DNA from: Blastococcus tunisiensis
GTDB taxonomy: Bacteria; Actinomycetota; Actinomycetes; Mycobacteriales; Geodermatophilaceae
Direction of reading: 5' to 3'
DNA length: 64,000 nt
NCBI RefSeq assembly: GCF_900112815.1
Contig: NZ_FOND01000003.1
Span: 301,723-365,722 of the forward strand
Below the pieces are notes generated by a model. It saw nothing but the letters and a program-made list of their open reading frames with translations, had not been told where the DNA came from and did not search any database. Positions 45,022 to 53,200 of the stretch are shown piece after piece (positions within the stretch are counted from its first letter, which is position 1; every line of letters begins with the position of its first letter). A program made the translations under genes and the position numbers.

Positions 45022-45497
45022 TCGTCCTGCCGTTCCCACCGCCACCCCTGGCGGTGCTGCATGCGCTTGAACTTCTGGGGAACGCGCGTCGAGGCGACCG
45101 AGGGGGAGCGGCCCAAGCCGGCGCCGTGGCGGACCTGGAGCGCCCCTGGGAGCCGGCCGGCTGCACCGGGGAGCTGGGCGCAGCCGTCTGGAGCTGGTGT
45201 GACGACGTCGTCGCATGGATCAACCACGAGTACGCGTGGCGGCCCGCGCAGATGGTCCCGGCCTGCTGGCCCCACCACGCCCACATCGCCCGGGAGCTGC
45301 CCGTGCTGGCGGTGCTGCGGTGGGAAGCAGAGAACGCCACAGCTCCCCAGCTGATGGAGGAATGGAACCGCTACGCCTTCCCGATGTTCTACGACCGCAT
45401 GGCCCAACGGCTCGGGGAGAGCTCCTGCCGCACCGGCCGGCACCAGGACTGGCCCGCCGAAAGCCGCTACACCGCCTTCCTGGACGCCTCCCGTTGA
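45018..45497 (+). CDS. Conserved-type small protein after the coupling protein
   Basis: 159 aa from GTG 45018, overlapping the coupling-protein stop by 4 bases. Trp- and His-rich (VWSWCDDVVAWINHEYAWRPAQMVPACWPHHAHIARELPVL), soluble, no motif I can assign. Similar short Trp-rich proteins at this position are familiar from actinobacterial conjugative loci, though I cannot name them. Last gene of the transfer operon. Confidence 0.7.
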   Translation: MIVLPFPPPPLAVLHALELLGNARRGDRGGAAQAGAVADLERPWEPAGCTGELGAAVWSWCDDVVAWINHEYAWRPAQMVPACWPHHAHIARELPVLAVLRWEAENATAPQLMEEWNRYAFPMFYDRMAQRLGESSCRTGRHQDWPAESRYTAFLDASR

Positions 45498-45562
45498 TGA
45501 CGAGGGCGTCCGCCAGCGGCTCACCGCGACGAGGCTGGCGGACAGAGGCCAGGAAAAGACGT

Positions 45563-45604
45563 AGCCCCGGCGACATGACCAGAGGTCAGCGGTCCACCGG
45601 GGCT
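45563..45604. terminator. Nested hairpin at the end of the conjugation operon
   Basis: Outer arms AGCCCCGG and CCGGGGCT enclose an inner hairpin TGACC-AGA-GGTCA (45576-45588); TTTC follows on the plus strand. It lies 66 bases past the last transfer gene and 33 before the Abi-like gene. It most likely ends the operon. Confidence 0.65.
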
Positions 45605-45636
45605 TTCACGATCAGTCTACGCCAGGATGGGCCGTA

Positions 45637-46326
45637 ATGACAACGCCGACGCCGGCCTTCCCGCCGGCCGGTCGCTGGGTGGAGGCCTGGCTGAGCGGCC
45701 CGCGATTCGCGGTCTACCTGGCCGCCACCGGCGCGGACCGGGACCGGGCGCTGGCGCTGTACGAGTGGAACGCCCAACTCAGCGCCGCGCTGATGCACGA
45801 CCTGGCGCACGTGGAGGTCGGGCTGCGCAATGCCTACGACGTCGCCCTGTCCGCTCGCTGGCCCGGGCCTCCGCATTGGACGCTCACAGGAGACACGGTC
45901 TTCGCTCCGGTGTATCGCAAGCGGGGACGGCGCCGCGTCGACGTGAACAACAAGACCCGGGACAGCCTGCGCCACGCGATCGCCAACGCCGGCGGCCGGA
46001 CCGCCCCGCCAGGCAAGATCGTCGCCGAGCTCATGTTCGGCTTCTGGCGCTACCTCAGCTCCGCGGCGCACGAGAAGACGCTGTGGGTGCCCGCGCTGCA
46101 CCGCGCCTTCCCGCCGGGCACCGACCGCGCCGTCCATGTCGACGGCCCGGTCGGCCGCCTGCACGACCTGCGCAACCGCGTGGCCCACCACGAACCCTTG
46201 CTCACCACCGACGTCGCCGGCCGGCTGGCAGACCTGATCGGTCTCGCCGCGCGTCTCGATGCTCCCCTGGGACAGCATGTCCGGGCCAACAGCACGGTCT
46301 CCAAACTGCTGGCTGCCCGGCCGTAG
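45637..46326 (+). CDS. Abi-like (AbiD/F, HEPN) protein
   Basis: 229 aa from ATG 45637. The N-terminal half (RFAVYLAATGADRDRALALYEWNAQLSAALMHDLAHVEVGLRNA) and the C-terminal motif LRNRVAHHEPL match Abi_2/Abi_D-type proteins; R-N-R-V-A-H is the HEPN ribonuclease signature R-x4-H. Such proteins stop phage spread by cutting RNA in infected cells. It stands alone after the transfer-operon terminator and converges on the ATPase gene, at the start of the cargo region. Confidence 0.78.
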   Translation: MTTPTPAFPPAGRWVEAWLSGPRFAVYLAATGADRDRALALYEWNAQLSAALMHDLAHVEVGLRNAYDVALSARWPGPPHWTLTGDTVFAPVYRKRGRRRVDVNNKTRDSLRHAIANAGGRTAPPGKIVAELMFGFWRYLSSAAHEKTLWVPALHRAFPPGTDRAVHVDGPVGRLHDLRNRVAHHEPLLTTDVAGRLADLIGLAARLDAPLGQHVRANSTVSKLLAARP

Positions 46327-46490
46327 CGTTGGCCGGGCACGGCCGACCCGCTCTGGCAGACACCCGCCGCGGACCCCCGGTGCGGCTCCGCCGCGACCTG
46401 CACCTCCTCTCTGGCGGGGGGACGCCGTCGAGCGGCTACGCCCGGAGCGCGCGGCGCTCAGGTCCTGTCGGTGGCCGCGGATAGTGTCGC

Positions 46491-46510
46491 TGCGCGTAGC
46501 TCAGTTGGGA
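46491..46510 (+). tRNA. Possible 5' fragment of a tRNA gene
   Basis: TGCGCGTAGCTCAGTTGGGA resembles the acceptor/D-arm start of many tRNAs (GTAGCTCAGTTGG), but no anticodon arm or 3' half follows, so it is not a functional tRNA. Elements often insert at tRNA genes, so it may be a scar, or a chance match. Confidence 0.3.
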
Positions 46511-46589
46511 CTGATCGTGGCCCGTGGAGCTTCATCTGACGAGTGGCAAGGAAGGCGAGCGGCCGGCTGGTAGCCCCGCACTGAGCTTC

Positions 46590-49037
46590 TCACCTGCCTC
46601 GGAGATTAAGGTTATACGTACCGCAGCCACAGCGCAGGCTGTCTTCGTTTCCGGGTTGGCCCACGACGTACACCCATGATCCGCAGTCTGAATTGCTGCA
46701 GGTGAGGAGATTCAGGAACTGGCGGCTCGCTTCGAGGACAGGCATGAAGTCGGCTTTGCCCATGGCGGCCCAGTCGTTGTTGTGGACTAGCTTGTTAATC
46801 GCCCAGCTCTCGCCCTCCTGAGCGGGGATGACCTTGGCGCGCTCGTCCTTCAGCTCCTGCACACGCTGCTTGGCGGCGGCGTTGTTCCAGGAGTTTGCGG
46901 CGCCTGCGGCCTTCTTGAGTAGTTCGTTGTGCCGTCCCTTGACCGCGGCCAGCAACTCGCCGAGGTCGTAGTTAGCATCTCCTCGGAAGGCGACGCGTGC
47001 ACCTGTTGCGTCAGCGATGTCTGCGGTTATGGCTTCCAGGTATCGACGGAGCTTGTGCGCCCCGCCGGGGACGTCGTCGTTGCCGAGGTCGGCGTCGATG
47101 CGGCTCCAGATATCGCCGCCTTGTTCGTAAACAGGACCGCCGTCAACGGTCCAGCCGTGAAAGCGGGCTTGCGACTTGCGGCCGATGAGACCGGACGACT
47201 GCATCTGACGCGCCCAGACCTCGTCGTGCGTTGTGATGATGAACTGCACCTCGGGGAAGGCTTCCTTGAGTAAGGTGCAGAACTGGCGACGGTGATTGCG
47301 GTCGACGGACATCACGACGTCGTCGAGGACGGCGAATCGGAAGTCTTGGCCAAGTAGTTGCTTCACGAGTGCCAGGTAGAGGCAGACACCCATGCCATCT
47401 TGGTGACCCTCGCTGTGATAGGCGGCCGGTGGGAACATTCCAATGCCGTAGAAGTCGACCGACAGGTCAAGCTTGCCTGCGCTGGGTTCTAGCTCTGCGT
47501 TGAACGACGACTCGTCGTCGGCGTTGATCTGTCGGTAGTAGCTGCCGAAGTTGTCTTGCACTGTTTTGTATAGCGTGGTTAACGCCTCGTCGGCGACGGC
47601 GCAATAGGTGTCATAGACCGTCTTGGCTGTGGTGTGCGCGGCCTGCGTCTTGGCGAGGCCTGCCCGGGCGAGGCGAACGCGCGTCCAGCGTTCCTGCGCG
47701 ACCGTCAGGAAGGCCTGAGCTCTCGTGGTTGCACTCTGATCCGGTTTGGCGTCCAACCCGGCTCGAAGACTTGTGAGTCCGTGGGTGATCTCGGCCGGCA
47801 CAGCCAGGGGCCCCGTGACTCGTTCTTGTTCATCGATGACGCCATCGACGGTGCTCAAGAGGGCTCCGAGATTGCTGAGGTCTTCGCTCCAGACTTGGAG
47901 GCGGTGAGGTAGTTCCTTGTCGCCGTCGCTCACGGCGTAAGGCCGAGCAGTGGTTGCCAACTCGCGAATTGATCTGATCGCCACGCGAACCGCGTCTGCA
48001 GCGTTCAGAATCCGGCGTTCCAGGTCGGCGGCAGCTTCGGACCTTGAGAGCTTTTCACGTAGGTGCGCCTTCAACACTTCGATGTCATTCCAGGATAAGT
48101 CACAGAGCGGGCAGGCAGCGTCGGTCACCAGGTCGAGGCCAGCCGCGACGAGGTTGCGATGACGCAGGGCGCTCCGAATGCTCGGATCAACTGCGAGCTC
48201 ATCCAACAGGGGCTTTAGCTTCGCGACTGCGGACTGCAGCTCGGTCGGCTGAGCGAGAGCGTCGATGAGAGCCTGCACGTCACGGACGGCGGTGGCTTGA
48301 GCGAAGGCTGGCCCAGCCGCACCGTTGTCTGCGGTCGCCTCGAGCTCGGTATCGATGGTCACCGCTTCGAATGGTTTGAGGCCCAACGTCGCCCGCCGCT
48401 TGTTGATCTCTGCTGTCACCTCGGTGGTGAGCAGGCTGGAGAGGTCGAGGTGGCGTCGCATCGTCTCCTCAGCGCTTTTTAGCTCGGCGGCGGCGGTGTT
48501 GAATTCACCTGAGGACTTGTTTCGCGCCGTCATGAGCAGTTTGCGCGTCTGGTCAATCCGGTCCAGTTTGAGCAAAGCCTGAACCTCTTGCGCGCGCGTT
48601 CCGGGCTCCGTCACCACGTACTTGATGATCTCCCGCCGCGACAGGGTGAGTTCGGGATGCAGCCGCGCCCGCTCGACGGCAGCACGAAGCTCAGGCGTGT
48701 CGGGGGTAAGGGCGAACGAATTCGCCGTCTTCACGTTGCGCGTCAGGACCCCTGTCTGGCCGCTGGCCGTATCTCGAATAGTCAGCGCGACCTTGGCCGC
48801 GCTGGCGTTATCGCGCCGATGAACGTGTGGGCCGTGCTTCAATACGCTTACCAAGCCTGTTCCCGCGCCCGACAGTCGGGCGATGTTGCCCGTCAACGCA
48901 AAATCGATGGCGTCGACAACGCCGCTCTTGCCGGAGCCATTGGGCCCACAGATCATAAAGGGCTTACCGTCGAGCTCGAGAGCCAGTTCACGGATGCCCC
49001 GAAACTCTTCAATGTGTATAGCATTGACTTGGATCAT
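46590..49037 (-). CDS. Rad50/SMC-like AAA ATPase, putative defence protein
   Basis: 815 aa from ATG 49037. N-terminal Walker A CGPNGSGKSGVVDAIDF (residue about 33), central coiled-coil-like part with a CPLC zinc-hook-like motif near residue 309, and Walker B FRFAVLDDVVMSVDRNHR with an ITTHDE switch His near 575-605. About 200 residues follow the ATPase head, ending in a zinc-ribbon-like CSNSDCG...RCGCG. No nuclease domain is visible. The DNA is less GC-rich and uses codons (TTA, ATA) rare in the neighbours, a sign of transfer. Coupled to the small gene just upstream. Confidence 0.8.
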   Translation of the reverse strand: MIQVNAIHIEEFRGIRELALELDGKPFMICGPNGSGKSGVVDAIDFALTGNIARLSGAGTGLVSVLKHGPHVHRRDNASAAKVALTIRDTASGQTGVLTRNVKTANSFALTPDTPELRAAVERARLHPELTLSRREIIKYVVTEPGTRAQEVQALLKLDRIDQTRKLLMTARNKSSGEFNTAAAELKSAEETMRRHLDLSSLLTTEVTAEINKRRATLGLKPFEAVTIDTELEATADNGAAGPAFAQATAVRDVQALIDALAQPTELQSAVAKLKPLLDELAVDPSIRSALRHRNLVAAGLDLVTDAACPLCDLSWNDIEVLKAHLREKLSRSEAAADLERRILNAADAVRVAIRSIRELATTARPYAVSDGDKELPHRLQVWSEDLSNLGALLSTVDGVIDEQERVTGPLAVPAEITHGLTSLRAGLDAKPDQSATTRAQAFLTVAQERWTRVRLARAGLAKTQAAHTTAKTVYDTYCAVADEALTTLYKTVQDNFGSYYRQINADDESSFNAELEPSAGKLDLSVDFYGIGMFPPAAYHSEGHQDGMGVCLYLALVKQLLGQDFRFAVLDDVVMSVDRNHRRQFCTLLKEAFPEVQFIITTHDEVWARQMQSSGLIGRKSQARFHGWTVDGGPVYEQGGDIWSRIDADLGNDDVPGGAHKLRRYLEAITADIADATGARVAFRGDANYDLGELLAAVKGRHNELLKKAAGAANSWNNAAAKQRVQELKDERAKVIPAQEGESWAINKLVHNNDWAAMGKADFMPVLEASRQFLNLLTCSNSDCGSWVYVVGQPGNEDSLRCGCGTYNLNLRGR

Positions 49038-49210
49038 GCCAAGGCATCCCCGCTACCGTTCGCGAACAGCTCCGCCAATTCTTCGGGCTTGGGTATCCTG
49101 CTCGCCGTAAGTCGCTCCCTGAGGCCCTCGACAACGCTGTCGCTGACTTCCTCCGAGGCCGCTATCCGCATGAGGAACGTTTCGAGGACATCTGTCTCAA
49201 TGCCGGACAT
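49034..49210 (-). CDS. 58-aa acidic partner of the Rad50-like ATPase
   Basis: ATG 49210 is preceded by a perfect AGGAGG 8 bases upstream, and the stop overlaps the ATPase start (ATGA), so it is surely translated with it. It reads MSGIETDVLETFLMRIAASE then a helical, acidic remainder (VVEGLRERLTASRIPKPEELAELFA). No family is certain; small proteins of this kind precede ATPases in the ABC-three-component (middle component) class of defence loci. It is too short to have been caught by most gene callers. Confidence 0.75.
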   Translation of the reverse strand: MSGIETDVLETFLMRIAASEEVSDSVVEGLRERLTASRIPKPEELAELFANGSGDALA

Positions 49211-49397
49211 CTACCGACCTCCTGGAAGGGGCGCGCGGGGTGCTGCAAAGACGACGGTAGCTGCGGCTGCGGGATTTACGCGCGAGCGTCGATGTTCGCG
49301 CGTCATCAACCCCTCTGGCTGCCCATCCCGTGGCCGCGTGCCCGCGTGCCCGCGTGCCAGCGGGAGGCCCGGGTGGAACTTAGGGTGCCCGAGCCGC
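49211..49397. other. Gap holding the promoter of the ATPase pair
   Basis: 187 bases between the small gene and the pseudogene. Contains CGAGCGTC-type repeats (GCGCGAGCGTCGATGTTCGCGC), a tandem GTGCCCGC, but no clear promoter boxes that I can defend. Confidence 0.3.
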
Positions 49398-50097
49398 TCA
49401 GCCCAGCGCGGTCTCGCCGGAAGGAGTCGGCTCGGGAAGGGAGAAGAGTTCAGCGGCGGGGCGGCCGGTCTCCGACCGCATGTACTCGGCGAGCTCACGG
49501 CGGGCTGTCGCAACTTTTTTCATGCGCCGGTCCCATTCCGCCACAAGAGGCTCGTTGCTGATGCCAAGGACGACCTGTCGGATTCTCTGCCGGAAGCCGG
49601 TCGCGTCGGCTGTGCTGATCACCGCCATGACATGGCCGCAGCTGTCCAGCAAGCGGTTCGCGAGTCGAACTCCGTCGGCCGAGCCGTACGCCCACGTCCG
49701 CGACCAGGCGTCCACAAGGGCGCCGAAGTCGGTGTTGATCCAGTCTGTCAACGGCGGGCGAAGTCTGACCCCCTGGCGGCAGGCGGGTTCCTGCCGCCAG
49801 GGGGTCAGTTTTCAGGCGCCGTCGACACAGTCGTGGAGCTCCAGCGGATCCAGAGGTTTGCGCTGGCCAAGGTGACGGCGAGCCCTTCTGCGAGACCCGA
49901 TCTGACCTTCAGGGCGGTCAGCATCGTGTGCACGCGCAGCGACAGCCCGACGCTGGCCACAAAAGATCGGCGTACGCCTTCTGCTCCCGGTCTTGCTCAG
50001 CTGCCTTGGCTGCCCGGCGGGTACTGAGCCACCACACCAGCAGCGAGCCCCAGAACAGCACCAGCGCACTCGAGACGGAACCGATGAGTGCGAACAT
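49398..50097 (-). pseudogene. Membrane-anchored protein gene, frameshifted and split by a miniature element
   Basis: Minus-strand pieces join into one protein: from ATG 50097 MFALIGSVSSALVLFWGSLL (membrane helix) to KAYADLL, one base over VASVGLSLRVHTMLTALKVRSGLAEGLAVTL, again over GQRKPLDPLELHD, then after the 82-bp element WINTDFGALVDAWSRTWAYG to AELFSLPEP at 49398. Two frameshifts (near 49960 and 49872) and the insertion kill it. Removing the element and one copy of its target restores the LELHD-WINT junction. The protein is a helical, membrane-tethered type I have seen in actinomycetes but cannot name. Confidence 0.72.
49741..49832. mobile_element. IS21-like miniature element (MITE) with 5-bp target duplication
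   Basis: The 82-bp element at 49746-49827 starts TGTCAACGGCG and ends, on the other strand, TGTCGACGGCG; CAGTC flanks both sides (49741-49745, 49828-49832). It contains a perfect 18-bp stem, TGACCCCCTGGCGGCAGG and its complement (49766-49783, 49790-49807). TGT...CTGAAAA.TGACCCC ends recall IS21-family termini. It has no gene, so it would need a transposase supplied elsewhere. Confidence 0.8.
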
Positions 50098-50271
50098 CAG
50101 GAGCCTCTTCCACCCAGCCAGCGAAGCCGTCGTGCACCGCCTTGGTGGACGCCCCCAGGTACGGTACGGAATCGATCATCACCCCCGGGGGCAGGCGTGC
50201 CAGTCCACCGGGGGCCTGGCCTGTGATGCCTGCGCCGTGGAACCTGTGCCACGAGCTGCTTGCCCACGGTG

Positions 50272-53200
50272 TCACGACCGCTGGCGTGGCCCCGACCGAG
50301 CTGGGAGGCCAGGGCGGCGCACTGCGGATGCAGCCCGCTCAGCTTCCTGCACACTGTCGGCCAGCGTCTCCGCCTCTGTCTCCGCTGCGGACACCACGCG
50401 GACGGAGGGCCCCATCCCCGTGTCGGTGGCTGGCTCGGGCAGCCGGCCGGGCAGCACTGTCCGTGCCGACATTTGTGCATCCTCTGTCCGAGCCCGAGAG
50501 GCGTCGAAGACTTCGGATAGCGCGATGTCGGGCGCGATGCCGGTGTTGGCCACCACGTGGGTGAGGTGCGCCGGCCAGCTCGTCGGCGGGACAGCGGCGA
50601 TGACCTCGGCGGCGCGGCGAGCGGCATGCACCCGGCCCTCGACGGTGTCCAGCCGGTCGGCGTAGACGGCGACGCGGGCGTCGATGAGCGCGCTGGCCAG
50701 GCTGGGGCACGCTGCGAGGGCCCGACGCAGAGCGGTGGCGCCGGATGTCTGCAGCAGCTCGGCGGGGTCCTTGCCGGTCGGGATGGCGAGGTGGCGGGGA
50801 TCGTCACCACGGGCGGTGAGCTGCCAGAAGATGCGCTGGGCGGCCTGCTGTCCGGCCCGGTCGGCGTCCGTGGCGACGATGATCCCGGACCTTCCGTCGC
50901 CGAGGAATGGGCGTAGCGCCTCGGCCTGCGCATCGGTGAAGGCGGTGCCCAGTGGGGCGATGCCGATGTAGTCGCCGTCGCCGGCGAGCGTGACTGCCAG
51001 TGCGTCGAGGGGGCCCTCGACGATGACCGGTACGGCGCCGGCGGTCAGTTCAGCGGCTCCTTCGGTCACGCCGTACAGCTCGTGCCCCTTGATGAACAGC
51101 TCGGTCTCAGCGGTGTTGAGGTACTTGGGGACGGCGTGGTCCCCGTCCTGGTCGTGGTCGGGGTTGCGGCGGCCGATCCAGCCGTGGATCTCCTCGCCGT
51201 CGCGGATGGCGAATACCAGCCGGTTGCGGAAGCGGTCGATGACCCGACCGGTGGATGCGTAGCTGCCGAGGCCGGCGGCGATGATCTCCGCGTCGGTGGC
51301 GCCGAGGTGGCGCAGATGGCTGGTCAGCGCGGTCCAGCTGTCGGGGGCGTAGCCGATGGTGAACCGCTCGTCGTCGGCAAGGTCGGTGCCGAGCCGGTTG
51401 GCGAGGTAGGCCGGTGCCCAGGAGTCGCGGAAGTGGGCGGTGAAGAAGTCGGCGGCCTGCTGGTTGAGCTCCAGGAGACGGTCCCGGTCGACGCGAACTT
51501 CTTCTTCGTCAGCCCGGTCAGGTGCGGCTCGGCGACTCTCGTCGGCGGGCTGGCGGTCGCCTCCTGTCGAGGCGAGGTGCTCGGCAGCGGCCGGCTCGTC
51601 ACCATCCAGCTCCTCATGGAGGAGTTCGGCGTCGTCGGGTTCTACAAGACTGGCCAGCCAGTCGTCGTCGGCAACTCCGTTGGTTGTGGGCAGGTGTTCA
51701 AGGATGGACGGCGACGTCGGTGCGTGGACGCGTCCGCCGGACGCCGGGTCGATGAGCACGCCGACGCGCCACACCAGGGCGGTGGCCAGCTCGTCTGGCC
51801 GCAGTTGGTCGTCGTCGGGATGACCGGCGCGCAGTAGGTCATGGGCCGTGGACAGCACCTGGTCGGTCTGCCAGCCGGCGTGGCGGGCAGAGGTGACGGC
51901 GGCAACCAGCGCGGGCCAAGCAGCGTCAGCGATCACCCGTTCGGCGGCTGCAGTGCCGAGGACATCGGCCAGGACGGGGGTCCAGTCCGGGCGCAGCGTT
52001 TCGGAGACGGAGGCGCCGGTGGCGGTCATCGCGGCGGGGGAGAGGTGCCGACACAGTCGCCACCACAGCGCGGCGGCGGGCTGCTCGTCCGGCAGGGGAC
52101 GTTCGGCGGCGACGGCCCGGGTGAGCGCGGTGATGTCGATGCGGGCGCGGTCGGCGGCGGCGAGCCGTTCGGCCAGGACCGGCCAGTAGGGGTCGCCGGC
52201 GATGCGTGGGTCGATGCTGTCGACGAGCGGCGCCCAGCGCGCGGTGAGCGCGCGCCCGTCGCCGAGCAGCCGCGTGACGCGGTCGTCAAGCGCCCGCTGG
52301 GCCCGGGCGTCAGCGGCGCGCTGCAGCGCCGGGCCGGTGGGACGGCGGTCGGCGTCGTCAACGCCGTGGGCGGTGCGCCAGACGGCGAGATCGGCGACCA
52401 GCTGGGGATCGCGGTCGATGAGCGGAAGCGCCCACGCGGGAGCGCTGGTGGGGGTCCAGGCGCGTGCACGGGCGGCGACATCGACGGCCGGTGAGCTGAC
52501 CTGGTCGGCGGAGTCGGCGAGGTAGGGGCCCCACTCGAGGTCGTCGCCGAGCGTCTTCGGAAGGCCAGGCAGCCACGGCAGGGGGCCGGTCCCGGGTGAG
52601 TGTCGCCCGGTGGGGTCGATACGCCAGTCCAGGACCGCAGCCACATCGCGGGCGTCGTCCAGACGTCGATCCGAGGCCAGGGCCTGCCGGAGGACATCGG
52701 AGGGATCACGACCGGAGACGGCGCACAGCGCCAGGTGTGCGCGCAGGACGGGGTAGGCCGCCTGCATGGTCAGGCCCGGCATCGCGGCGTCGGCGGCAGC
52801 GTCGATGGCCTCGAGCGCCCCCAGGCCCAGGCGCTCCTCCGCGGCGGTATTGAGCGCGTCGTAGTACTGATCTGCGGCGCAAGCGAGCAGAGCGGCGGGA
52901 TCGGTCAGCTCGCGGGCCTGGCTGGTGGCCGAGGTCGGGGCGCCGTCGCGAGCCAGCGCACGAGTCAAGACGTCGACGGCGGTGGGCGGCAGCAGCGCGT
53001 CGCGGGTGATCACGCTGTGCGGATCGCCGTCGCCGGCGGTCGTGAGGAAGAGGTGGTTGGCGTGCCGGCCGCGGGTCAGGGCGACGTAGAGCAGTTGGCG
53101 GGACTCCTCGCCGGTTGCGACGGTGTAGCAAGTGTCGGCGGTGAGGCCTTGTGCGCCGTGCACGGTGGTGGCGTAACCCAGGCTGACGTGGTCGCTGACG

